Below are positions 17,667 to 25,510 of a DNA stretch of 33,492 nt, piece after piece. Each line of letters starts with the position of its first letter. Position 1 is the first letter of the stretch. This DNA comes from Planctomycetaceae bacterium (GTDB lineage: Bacteria > Planctomycetota > Planctomycetia > Pirellulales > Pirellulaceae), in assembly GCA_002717145.1 (NCBI GenBank), contig PBCP01000076.1, positions 1-33,492 on the forward strand. The letters are read 5' to 3'. The notes under the pieces were generated by a model that was given only the letters and a program-made list of their open reading frames with translations, had not been told where the DNA came from and did no database searches. The position numbers were made by a program, and so were the translations under genes.

Positions 17667-17865
17667 CGTGGTACTGAATCCTGCTGCTTGGCCTGTGCCG
17701 CTACCTGAATGTAGACATTGGCTTAAGGCTCGGGGTGCCTCCATTAAGAAAAATGTGATGACAAATTATGGTCGCATTCAGGGATTTTGACAACGTAATG
17801 ATGGCAAAAATGCTCTAAATAGCGGTAGATAACATCATTGAAGCCTCGATTTTTCCTAAAACGCT

Positions 17866-18660
17866 TCACTGATCGTTAGATTTGTCGTCCTCTTTTCCCC
17901 GGATTGTTGCCGACGAGCCAATACCATAGTCGAGCAATGAAACGATGGTTTTAGATGTAAGCACGTCGTCGGCATCTGTCTGAGTGGTTTCCTGAGCGAT
18001 TATCCCTCCGGGAACGTCACTACAAAAGAGTTCATCTGTGCGAATTTTAGTTCCGTTTTGCTCATGCAGAGTCACAACTCGGCTTACCTGCATTTGTTTG
18101 CCTAGAATTTCTTTGGTCAAACCGTATTCGACGACATTAGAAGTGGTTTTGTATTCGACTTCCCCCTTCTTGTTAGTAAACGTCGTTTCACGCCTTAGCA
18201 CGCTAGGCATCGTTTCTTTGGAGATAAAGACCTTACTTAGCCGCTTGCCACGTTTGGTGGAATACTGAACAGTAAAGACTTCTACCGGCATTTCGTAATC
18301 ACCAACTTTGATCGTTGTATTTTCAACGATTTCCGAGAAACCAGTTCCCTTGGAATTGATCTCACGTTTCATGCGTTCCTTCGATTGATTTACCTGTTGC
18401 TCTCCGATTTTAACGGAATATTCGACGCTCAATGTGAACTGATTGCGGCTTGCTTCAACTAGCTCGGTAGTGGTCAGCGTGACTACTTCCGATGTGACTT
18501 TTCCGGCAGCATCGATCAGGCTATGTGAAACCCGCACGGATTTCCAGCTTTCGGGCTGGAAACGAGCCCAGGCATGACGGTCCTGCGAGCGCAACCATTC
18601 CTGAGAAGTTCCCTTCGTCGGGAAACTGGCCATCATTATTAGTAGCCATATAGTCAGCAA
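17866..18660 (-). CDS. Secreted protein of unknown function; start codon uncertain
   Basis: 264 residues from TTG 18660. The N-terminus is hydrophobic (LTIWLLIMMASF) and then polar, consistent with a cleaved export signal, but it lacks the usual basic residues. In the same frame upstream the sequence reads FSANRKSLVLL, which would complete a textbook signal peptide, yet the only candidate start there is ATT (about 18691-18696). The mature protein is beta-rich and lysine/threonine/valine-rich with no recognised catalytic motif; segments such as EMPVEVFTVQYSTKRGKRLSKV suggest one repeating beta domain. Function unknown. It lies downstream of selA on the same strand with a 129-bp gap, so it may be transcribed separately. 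Confidence 0.65.
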   Translation of the reverse strand: MLTIWLLIMMASFPTKGTSQEWLRSQDRHAWARFQPESWKSVRVSHSLIDAAGKVTSEVVTLTTTELVEASRNQFTLSVEYSVKIGEQQVNQSKERMKREINSKGTGFSEIVENTTIKVGDYEMPVEVFTVQYSTKRGKRLSKVFISKETMPSVLRRETTFTNKKGEVEYKTTSNVVEYGLTKEILGKQMQVSRVVTLHEQNGTKIRTDELFCSDVPGGIIAQETTQTDADDVLTSKTIVSLLDYGIGSSATIRGKEDDKSNDQ

Positions 18661-18789
18661 GACTAGGCTTTTTCGATTCGCTGAAAAAATAATTTCGGCC
18701 CTGATGATTGAAAGGAGTGGATTGAAGCGGTCAGGACGATGATTCGCCTTTGTTCCATACTAAGGTTGAAAGGGCCCAATTGCCATAGA

Positions 18790-20172
18790 TTAATTGAGAA
18801 TGAGTGTTTCCATAGCTTGGATTATTTGTTGATCCTGACTTGAAAAGACGCTTCGCAGGTCTAAGTGAAATTCATCTTGCCGAATGCGTCCCAGAATGGC
18901 AGGTTCTGCCGAACGCAAAGCTGCCGACAGCCTATCATCTGACAATTGGTCATGATGGATCGCTACGGTCCAAGTTTTAATTTCCTGCGTCGGGACACTG
19001 CCGCCACCGAGATACGTGATATCTTCATTGGTGGATGCCGAAATACCTGCCAGCTCGTTTAATTTTGCAGCTAGAGCTTCAGCACGGTCACGAAGACTTT
19101 CGAGTGATTCACTAAGTAATTGGAGAACAGGGATTCGTTCAGCGGGGGCGGGCGATAAATAGATGTCCAGTGTGGCATTGAGCGCTGCCAGAATCGTTTT
19201 ATCTAACCGCAGCGCTCGCATCATCGGATGCTTGCTAATCCTTTCAAGGGCTTGTTTGGAGCCTAGAATGATGCCGCACTGGGGGCCACCCAATAATTTG
19301 TCTCCACTGAATAAAACGACATCAGCACCGGATTCAAGGCTTTGAGCAGGTAAGGGTTCGTCAAGAATCCCAAATTTCGAGTAATCATATAAAGCCCCTG
19401 AACCGATATCATCGACCACATAAATATGTTCATGGCGTGACGCAACTTCCACCAGCTCTTCAATGGACGTCGCCTGACTAAATCCTGTAATTTGATAGTT
19501 GCTGCAATGGACTTTCATCAGGACGGCAGTCTGTTCACTTATGGCATCTTCGTAGTCGATCGCGCGTGTTTTATTCGTAGTCCCCACTTCCTTGAGTGTG
19601 GCCTGGCTCATTTTCATGACATCAGGCATGCGGAAACTTCCCCCGATCTCAACCAATTCTCCACGTGACACAATAGTTTCTTTTCCAGTGGACAACGCAG
19701 CCAAAGCAAGCATAGTGGCTCCGGCATTATTGTTAACAACCGCCGCGGCTTCACCCCCGAATAGCCTCAGCAGTTTCTGTTCGACTGCTTCGACTCGTTG
19801 TGATCTTTTGCCGGATTGCAGATTAATTTCAACACTGGAATAACCCTGCCCTACTGCGGCCATAGCCTGTACTGCTTCCGCAGCCAGTGGAGCCCTGCCA
19901 AGACCAGTATGCAAAATGATTCCTGTGGCGTTGATACAGCTTTTTAAGGGGCTATAGAAGGCCTGTGAGACCTGATTGACGATTTCCCCAATCAGGTCTT
20001 TGTGATTGATCTCGTGAATGTTCTGCGCCCGAATGTCGCTGCGTAGTTTTTCGAGCACGATACGTGCAGATTCGACGACTACATCGTTATGAATCGATAC
20101 GGCAAGTTCCTTAATTGCTGGAGCATCCAGCAATTCGGTAACGGACGGAATGTTTCTTAGTAGATCATTCAT
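18790..20172 (-). CDS. selA: L-seryl-tRNA(Sec) selenium transferase
   Basis: PLP enzyme that converts seryl-tRNA(Sec) to selenocysteinyl-tRNA(Sec) using selenophosphate. 460 residues, the usual bacterial length. Features: NATGIILHTGLGRAPL (81-96), EAAAVVNNNAGATML (141-155), GELVEIGGSFRMPDVM (171-186), the PLP-binding strand YVVDDIGSG (251-259), and FSGDKLLGGPQCG with the Schiff-base lysine at 292, matching K295 of E. coli. It follows selB by 60 bp in the same direction, giving a selB-selA unit. The partner tRNA-Sec is encoded on the same strand at 31084-31180. selD (selenophosphate synthase) is not in the window. Confidence 0.97.
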   Translation of the reverse strand: MNDLLRNIPSVTELLDAPAIKELAVSIHNDVVVESARIVLEKLRSDIRAQNIHEINHKDLIGEIVNQVSQAFYSPLKSCINATGIILHTGLGRAPLAAEAVQAMAAVGQGYSSVEINLQSGKRSQRVEAVEQKLLRLFGGEAAAVVNNNAGATMLALAALSTGKETIVSRGELVEIGGSFRMPDVMKMSQATLKEVGTTNKTRAIDYEDAISEQTAVLMKVHCSNYQITGFSQATSIEELVEVASRHEHIYVVDDIGSGALYDYSKFGILDEPLPAQSLESGADVVLFSGDKLLGGPQCGIILGSKQALERISKHPMMRALRLDKTILAALNATLDIYLSPAPAERIPVLQLLSESLESLRDRAEALAAKLNELAGISASTNEDITYLGGGSVPTQEIKTWTVAIHHDQLSDDRLSAALRSAEPAILGRIRQDEFHLDLRSVFSSQDQQIIQAMETLILN

Positions 20173-20232
20173 GGCTATTAGCTAGGTATCTTTATCATCT
20201 GTGCCATCATCAGGCAGGACAAGAGGTTTTGA

Positions 20233-22197
20233 TTAACCAAGAAAGCGGAGATCGTCTTTTCTGACCGTAAAACCGGTACGATCCAGATATTCACACAGCG
20301 GAACGGCGTACTTGCGAGTGGTACCGAGTGCATCACGTATTTCGGACATCGTTTTGCCATTTCCATCTTCCATCAGATTGCGAAGTTGCTTTTGGATGTT
20401 CTCAAGCGTTCTTGCTGACAGATAGAGCTGTTCGGAAATCTCAATAATGGTTCCTCCGGACTCGGCAATTTTCAGTAGTTGCACCACGGCGTCTGCTTGT
20501 TTGTCGGCCTGTTGCTGTAATTCTTTCACCAGCGGGGCATCAAGCCCGACCTGTTCAAGAGTAGCTTGAAGATGTTCCAGAAGCCTGGTTTCGTTTTTCG
20601 TTAGTTTTGGACCTCGCTGCTTTAGTCCGATCCGCCCCATTGTGACCTTCAATAACCCTTGTTTTTGCAAAAGCGAAAAAATACGATTGAGCACGGTGTC
20701 GGCTCCTAGAAACCGTAGTCGTTCACGAACCGGCGCGATTTCAAAATTGACACTCAAGGGATTTTCATCGTGCAGCTTATTCAGGACCTTTTCAACGTGA
20801 GATTGGGCTGAGGACATAGTGCCTATGTGAATCAATTGAGAAGCAGAATTGCTGAGCTTAATTTCGACAACCTTACCGCTCAGGATCAGCTGCTCGATTA
20901 GTTCTGAAGGCGCTGCAACTCCGGTCATTCGTGTCAGGGCCGTCGGTGTTAGATTTTCAAAGGCTTTCAATCCAATCGCTGATTCGATTCGTGTCTGTTC
21001 GTCCTGCTCACTAATCAGTCCACGAGCAAAACCAAGTTTTTGTTCGTTTTGGAAACTGATTTTTTCAGCACACGGATCCAGAATTCGTCCTCCGGCTATC
21101 GTGACCGCAGGGGATTCCATCCGGAGTACGAAAGGCTGATTCCAACAACACACAACGGGGGCATCCGTAACGATTTGCCCGATACCCTGTTGTCCGGGGA
21201 GTAACTCGTCTCGTTCGAGTAATTTGAGTGAAGCAAGATGATTTGCAGTTCCCAGATGTAAGCGAACCTGCATATGATTGGTGAGCGGGAATCTGGATTC
21301 GGGCGACACGGCAATGTTGACGGTGAGTAGATGATGCGGCGACAGGAAGCCGGCTGTTGCCAGTTCCATCCCCTTTTTGATTTCATCCGGATGAATTCCA
21401 GCTAGATTTATGGCCGCCCGTTCACCGCGTATTACTGAATCGACGGGGCTGTCGTGATTCTGTAAACTACGAATGCGAACTTCGTGCTCGCCTGGTTGAA
21501 GCATAACCTGTTCATCCACTCGCAATTGTCCGCTGGTTACGCTGCCGGTAATAACGGTTCCGTGTCCTTCGACGGAAAAACAACGATCGATTGCCAATCT
21601 AAAGGGAGCGTCCTGAGTGTGGGGCAATTTGCACTGGAGCAAGGAGCCTTGTTGTTTAATGGCAGTTTTAAGGTCTTCAATACCCTGGCCTGTTTCGGAG
21701 CTGGTGTGAACACATGGAGCACCTTCAAAAAATGTTCCCTGACATGCTTCACGAACCTCCTCTTCGACCAGCTCCAGCAATTCCTGATCGGCCAGATCAC
21801 ATTTAGTGATAGCGATGATGCCGGCATGAACATCCAGGTATCTAAGTATGTCGAGATGCTCAAGTGTTTGAGGTTTCACCGAATCATCGGCTGCCACCAC
21901 AAGCATAACCAAATCCATTCCAGTCGCACCGGAAAGCATGTTCCGAACAAATCGCTCGTGTCCCGGTACGTCCACAATTCCCAGTTTGAACGGAGGCAGG
22001 ATGAGCTGGGCGAAACCTGGTTCAATTGTAATTCCCCGCTTTTTCTCTTCTGGTAAGCGATCAGTATCCGTTCCTGATAATGCGTGGATAAGAGCGGTCT
22101 TTCCGTGATCGATATGTCCAGCGGTACCAAGGATCAGTGGAATTAGTTCGGTAGGGCCATCAGCTTGGCCATTGTGATTATTAGATCCGTCGTTCAT
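20233..22197 (-). CDS. selB: Selenocysteine-specific elongation factor SelB
   Basis: EF-Tu-like GTPase that carries selenocysteinyl-tRNA(Sec) to UGA codons marked by a SECIS hairpin. 654 residues: G1 [11 protein letters not shown] (24-34), G3 [13 protein letters not shown]4 TKCD in [11 protein letters not shown], then beta-barrel domains II and III, and a C-terminal array of winged helices that reads the SECIS. The last winged helix ([20 protein letters not shown] to the end) is a clear SelB signature. The first 20 residues (Asn/Gly/Asp-rich) are an extension not usual in the family, and no good ribosome site precedes ATG 22197, so a later start cannot be excluded. It is the first gene of selB-selA and is divergent from a secreted unknown. 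Confidence 0.97.
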   Translation of the reverse strand: MNDGSNNHNGQADGPTELIPLILGTAGHIDHGKTALIHALSGTDTDRLPEEKKRGITIEPGFAQLILPPFKLGIVDVPGHERFVRNMLSGATGMDLVMLVVAADDSVKPQTLEHLDILRYLDVHAGIIAITKCDLADQELLELVEEEVREACQGTFFEGAPCVHTSSETGQGIEDLKTAIKQQGSLLQCKLPHTQDAPFRLAIDRCFSVEGHGTVITGSVTSGQLRVDEQVMLQPGEHEVRIRSLQNHDSPVDSVIRGERAAINLAGIHPDEIKKGMELATAGFLSPHHLLTVNIAVSPESRFPLTNHMQVRLHLGTANHLASLKLLERDELLPGQQGIGQIVTDAPVVCCWNQPFVLRMESPAVTIAGGRILDPCAEKISFQNEQKLGFARGLISEQDEQTRIESAIGLKAFENLTPTALTRMTGVAAPSELIEQLILSGKVVEIKLSNSASQLIHIGTMSSAQSHVEKVLNKLHDENPLSVNFEIAPVRERLRFLGADTVLNRIFSLLQKQGLLKVTMGRIGLKQRGPKLTKNETRLLEHLQATLEQVGLDAPLVKELQQQADKQADAVVQLLKIAESGGTIIEISEQLYLSARTLENIQKQLRNLMEDGNGKTMSEIRDALGTTRKYAVPLCEYLDRTGFTVRKDDLRFLG

Positions 22198-22305
22198 GTT
22201 TTTATTTTAGTCGCTTTCGGTATGGACATGAATCACCGTTTTTGCGACAGTTGCCTCTCATTACTTTGGCAAACGGCTCATTTCTTAACATCGCTGCACT
22301 GATTC

Positions 22306-22773
22306 ATGATTCGTAAGATTCATACGTCCATCAATGTGCTAGTTATCCTACTGGCTAGTCTGACTGTATTTTCGGACTCTACTAAGGCTGCTGACAACTG
22401 GACACAATTCAATCCCTTCAATGCTATCCCCGCTCCTAAATGGCCGGAGTGGGCCACGGTAAACATGCCTGATGTTGATTTGGTTCCTGACTGGGTAAAG
22501 GTTCCCGATATTCGAGAGATTCCGGGGGATATTGCTCGGCTTCATAATCGGAATATGCACATGCTCGGTAAAGCAGTGGATTTTATCAATCCCTTCAAAA
22601 CCAATGAAATTCGACAACCAGTACCACCCCCAACAGGTTCAAGAAAAACACGCAATGTGTCCAATTCATCGACCAGCCGATTTTGGTTTCCTTCGTTTAT
22701 GCAAGAGGAGCGTAAACCGATTGGGCCCAGTCGCAGTGTCTCTGAGTTCCTAGATCGGCCGCGTATTCGGTAA
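22306..22773 (+). CDS. Small secreted protein of unknown function
   Basis: 155 residues with a signal peptide (MIRKIHTSINVLVILLASLT, probable cleavage after TKAA near residue 29). The mature protein is rich in Pro, Trp and Asn (NWTQFNPFNAIPAPKWPEW, then several W/P-x-V/I-P-D-I turns), has a basic Ser/Pro-rich middle, and ends with SVSEFLDRPRIR, a terminus that looks conserved. No enzyme motif is present. It is divergent from selB (108 bp) and 144 bp upstream of proC. The composition suggests an envelope or surface component, but this is only inference. Confidence 0.65.
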   Translation: MIRKIHTSINVLVILLASLTVFSDSTKAADNWTQFNPFNAIPAPKWPEWATVNMPDVDLVPDWVKVPDIREIPGDIARLHNRNMHMLGKAVDFINPFKTNEIRQPVPPPTGSRKTRNVSNSSTSRFWFPSFMQEERKPIGPSRSVSEFLDRPRIR

Positions 22774-22917
22774 TAACGGATTATTCGGTCCAGATAAGCC
22801 CTTTCTTCTTGTAGCCAAGCTGTTTCGAAGCATTTATCAAATGCTGATTTTGACGTAGCATGAACCAATGGTGCATTTGCACGTTTATTTAAAAGATTGC
22901 TTTTAGCTACGAGACTT

Positions 22918-23727
22918 ATGGTGTCAAAACGAATTGGATTTATTGGTGCTGGTCAAATGGCCTCCGCTCTGGCAACAGGATTTGCTGCGGCCGAAAAAAC
23001 GATAGCTCCCGCTGCGATCTGCTTTTATGATCCTGCTGAAGAATCTCAACAGCGATTTTGCGAGAGAGTGAGTGGAGCTAAAGCATTTGATTCTCCCCAA
23101 AGTGTCATTGCAGAATCCGATATCGTCTTTTTAGCGGTTAAACCGCAGGTTATGCCTGTCGTATTGCCTCAGATTGCTGACAATATCGATGACAGTGTTC
23201 TAGTGGTATCTATCGCGGCAGGAATTTCGCTAAATACCATTTCAGGCAGTCTGGGGTCGACTCGAATAATCCGTGTTATGCCCAACACCCCGTGTTTGGT
23301 CGGAACTTCCGCAGCAGTCTTCAGTCCAGCAGAAGGTGTTACGGAAGACGACTGTGCCGCACTCGGGCAACTGCTCAATAGCACAGGGCTTGCTTATCAA
23401 CTGGATGAGAAGTACCTAGATGCGGTTACGGGGCTGAGTGGCTCGGGACCGGCCTATATCTATAACATTATTGAGGCGTTAAGCGACGGTGGTGTCGCCA
23501 TGGGGTTGCCTCGAGAGATTGCCACTCGCCTGGCAGCGCAAACTGTGAAAGGAGCGGCGGAAATGGTATTGGAAACCGGGCTTCACCCGGGCACGCTGAA
23601 AGATCAGGTAACGAGTCCTGGAGGCACGACAATCGCGGGATTGCGAGCTATGAAGGATCGGGGCGTTTCAGGAGCTATGATGGCCGCTGTCGAGGCGGCG
23701 ACTAAGCGTTCTCGTGAATTAGGTTAA
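22918..23727 (+). CDS. proC: Pyrroline-5-carboxylate reductase
   Basis: Reduces 1-pyrroline-5-carboxylate to proline with NAD(P)H in the cytoplasm. 269 residues from ATG 22918: the Rossmann motif IGFIGAGQMASALATGF at the start, FLAVKPQV, RVMPNTPCLVGTSAAVF and the C-terminal dimerisation block TGLSGSGPAYIYNIIEAL, with LKDQVTSPGGTTIAGL near the end. A TTG at 22897 would add seven residues; the ATG fits the family N-terminus better, although its ribosome site is weak. It starts a likely operon: the next gene begins 20 bp after the stop, and efpL follows that. Confidence 0.96.
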   Translation: MVSKRIGFIGAGQMASALATGFAAAEKTIAPAAICFYDPAEESQQRFCERVSGAKAFDSPQSVIAESDIVFLAVKPQVMPVVLPQIADNIDDSVLVVSIAAGISLNTISGSLGSTRIIRVMPNTPCLVGTSAAVFSPAEGVTEDDCAALGQLLNSTGLAYQLDEKYLDAVTGLSGSGPAYIYNIIEALSDGGVAMGLPREIATRLAAQTVKGAAEMVLETGLHPGTLKDQVTSPGGTTIAGLRAMKDRGVSGAMMAAVEAATKRSRELG

Positions 23728-23747
23728 GAACAAAGGAAATAATCAGA

Positions 23748-24233
23748 ATGTCATTATTCGGTGATCCACTATTTCGTTGGCGTGAGACTTTTATGGTACT
23801 GTTTGCTGCTTCTCAGCGACCTACTGTTGGTGATGTAGAGAAGGCTTTGGCACGCGTCGGTAAATTTGATTCGGAACAAATGAATGAAACTGCGGATGGG
23901 AAGATTGAATCATTGACTGCTACGAATCAGATTGATTGTATTGGTTTGGATATTGTTTATGTGGATGGAGAGGAGGCTCTCGAACAGCTTGAAGAGCTTC
24001 AGGGGGAAATTTCTCCGGAGGATTTATTGCCAGGTCAGGAATCATTGCTCGCAAAACTATCAACTTGCGATGCTCGTTTAGATATTTTACATTTTGAACA
24101 ACTTACTTCGGCCATGACAGAGGATGACGATGAAGAATTTCTGGATCCTGGAGCCCTGTTAGGGGTTGCCGAATCACTTGCCCAGCTGGTCGATGGAGTT
24201 GCCGTTGACCCGGGCTCCGGCACTTTTGTTTAA
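23748..24233 (+). CDS. Acidic protein of unknown function between proC and efpL
   Basis: 161 residues, no signal peptide and no transmembrane segment, so cytoplasmic. It is strongly acidic, especially in the second half (EELQGEISPEDLLPG, MTEDDDEEFLDPG), and the N-terminus is SLFGDPLFRWRETFMVLF. A segment RPTVGDVEKALARVG looks like a short helix-turn unit, but no domain can be named. AAAGGAAA lies about ten bases before the ATG. It starts 20 bp after proC and ends 64 bp before efpL, so it is probably co-expressed with an elongation factor. Function unknown; I do not recognise a homologue outside planctomycetes. Confidence 0.75.
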   Translation: MSLFGDPLFRWRETFMVLFAASQRPTVGDVEKALARVGKFDSEQMNETADGKIESLTATNQIDCIGLDIVYVDGEEALEQLEELQGEISPEDLLPGQESLLAKLSTCDARLDILHFEQLTSAMTEDDDEEFLDPGALLGVAESLAQLVDGVAVDPGSGTFV

Positions 24234-24297
24234 TGTAATTTGTCTTCTGGATCCCTTTACGTAACTAATACTCGTCATTGAATTAGGAAGCGACTGA

Positions 24298-24864
24298 ATG
24301 CAGGCAAAAGAAATAAAAAATGGATCGGTACTGAATTACAACGATGCTCCCACCATCATTGAGAGCATTAGTGTTCAAAGTCCGTCGGCCCGGGGCGCAG
24401 CGACACTATATAAGTTCCGCGGCCGCAATCTGGTAACCAAACAAAAGGTGGATATTACGCTCAAAGGTGGCGAGTCATTAGACGAAGCTGATTTTGAAAG
24501 ACGCGCTGTAACCCTGATGTATTCCGATGGAACGGAGATTCATTTTCTGGATTCCGCCGACTACAACCAATATTCAATTGCTGCCGAAGATGTTGCTCAG
24601 GAGATGCAATACGTCACCGAAGGCTTAGAAGGAATTCTCGCGTTGATTTATAACGATCAATGTGTGGGAATCCAGATTCCGCATACCGTAGAACTGGAAA
24701 TAACTCAGACCGACCCGGGAGCCAAAGGGAACTCGGCAACTGGAAGAACAAAACCAGCGACTCTTGCATCGGGTGTGCAGATTCAAGTCCCCGAATATTT
24801 GAAGCAGGGAGAGATTGTCAAAGTGGATACTCGCACCAATGAATTTTTGGGCCGAGCGAACTAA
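24298..24864 (+). CDS. efpL: Elongation factor P-like protein EfpL (YeiP)
   Basis: EF-P paralogue that helps ribosomes stalled on difficult nascent sequences such as proline stretches. 188 residues in three beta-barrel domains. The domain I loop is VQSPSARGAATLYK, with R32 at the tip where canonical EF-P has a modified lysine or arginine; QSPxARGAATLYK is diagnostic of the YeiP/EfpL subgroup. The C-terminal half matches that group too: VELEITQTDPGAKG, TKPATLASGVQIQVPEYL and the ending FLGRAN. AGGA lies nine bases before the ATG. It is third in proC-orf161-efpL and convergent with the rdx gene across a terminator. Canonical efp is not in the window. Confidence 0.95.
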   Translation: MQAKEIKNGSVLNYNDAPTIIESISVQSPSARGAATLYKFRGRNLVTKQKVDITLKGGESLDEADFERRAVTLMYSDGTEIHFLDSADYNQYSIAAEDVAQEMQYVTEGLEGILALIYNDQCVGIQIPHTVELEITQTDPGAKGNSATGRTKPATLASGVQIQVPEYLKQGEIVKVDTRTNEFLGRAN

Positions 24865-24896
24865 TCGGCAGGCATGGAATTAAAATAGCAGGCGAT

Positions 24897-24931
24897 AAAA
24901 AAGGCCTGTGAATCCCCAGATTCACAGGCCT
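24897..24931 (-). terminator. Intrinsic terminator, mainly minus strand
   Basis: A perfect 13-bp stem, AGGCCTGTGAATC (24902-24914) with its complement (24919-24931), and a 4-nt loop. On the minus strand it is followed by a run of six T (24902-24897, partly in the stem). It ends the rdx transcript and lies between it and convergent efpL. Confidence 0.85.
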
Positions 24932-24960
24932 CGTTCATAGGTTGTTTTTCTTTCGGCCTG

Positions 24961-25200
24961 TCAGTTATGGATGCGCTCCCCCACTTGCTTGAGTATTTCA
25001 TCTTCTTCCGGGAAAATGCCGGTTTCCAATTTCGAGTAAATCAGTTCATCAGCCACCGTCAGTTCAAAACAGCCTCCGATACTTGGCTCAAGCTCGAGTC
25101 CACTGATTTGACGTTTGTATTGAACGAGCAACTTGGCTGCCAGACTGACGACCTTAGGTTCGTAGTTGCAATTGCTGCAATATCGCAATCGAATTTTCAT
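24961..25200 (-). CDS. Rdx family (SelW-like) thioredoxin-fold protein, cysteine form
   Basis: 79 residues of the SelT/SelW/SelH (Rdx) family, a small thioredoxin-like fold with a redox motif at the first loop. The motif is C8-S-N-C11 (YCSNCNYEP), where selenoprotein W has CxxU; this copy uses Cys. The rest fits the family: ISGLELEPSIGGCFELTV is the usual P-x-x-G-G-x-F-E-V block, followed by ADELIYSKLETGIFPEEDEI. Substrate and partners are unknown. A terminator follows the stop. The lysine-rich mini-gene lies 18 bp upstream on the same strand and is probably co-transcribed. Confidence 0.9.
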   Translation of the reverse strand: MKIRLRYCSNCNYEPKVVSLAAKLLVQYKRQISGLELEPSIGGCFELTVADELIYSKLETGIFPEEDEILKQVGERIHN

Positions 25201-25218
25201 GGAGACCTCAGAGTAAAG

Positions 25219-25371
25219 TTACTTCTTTCCAGAAGCTTTCTTTTTGGCGGTTTTCTTTTTCGTGGTTTTCCTTTTGGCACTAGCTTTTGAAGCGCCTTTC
25301 TTTTTTGCGCCAAAAGCCTTGTCAAAGTTTGACGCGTATTTAGGTGTCGAGCCAACTCGCAGAATTGTCAC
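25219..25371 (-). CDS. Lysine-rich 50-residue protein with histone H1-like tail
   Basis: A complete reading frame of 50 residues starting at GTG 25371, with AAGGA nine bases upstream, and ending at TAA 25219-25221. The N-terminal half is MTILRVGSTPKYASNFDKAF; the C-terminal half is a K/A/S/T tail (GAKKKGASKASAKRKTTKKK, then TAKKKASGKK) with about half the residues basic. The sequence resembles small planctomycete proteins of the form M-x-I-L-R-V-G-x-x-x-K-Y-x-x-x-[WF]-x-x-A-F-G plus a lysine tail. Tails of this kind bind nucleic acids non-specifically, so a nucleoid or RNA-binding role is possible but unproven. A TTGACG / TACAAT pair upstream (25450-25445 / 25430-25425) has only 14-bp spacing, so it is a weak promoter candidate. 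Confidence 0.8.
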   Translation of the reverse strand: MTILRVGSTPKYASNFDKAFGAKKKGASKASAKRKTTKKKTAKKKASGKK

Positions 25372-25510
25372 GGCGTTAGTTCCTTATGGTAGTAGTTTGG
25401 GGATTGAAGTATCTATCAATGAATATTGTATGAAGCTGGCCGGTCGTCAAGTCGGGCTTGTCACTGCTTACTTGAAAAATAGCTGCAACGTTGCCCCCTG
25501 TCTGTTCGGT

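Noticed and set aside
21484..22056. 190-codon plus-strand frame opposite selB
   Set aside because: Antisense shadow of the SelB GTPase domain; no family features.
24961..25200. SelW-like gene as a selenoprotein
   Set aside because: The redox motif is CSNC with ordinary cysteine codons; no in-frame TGA is needed.
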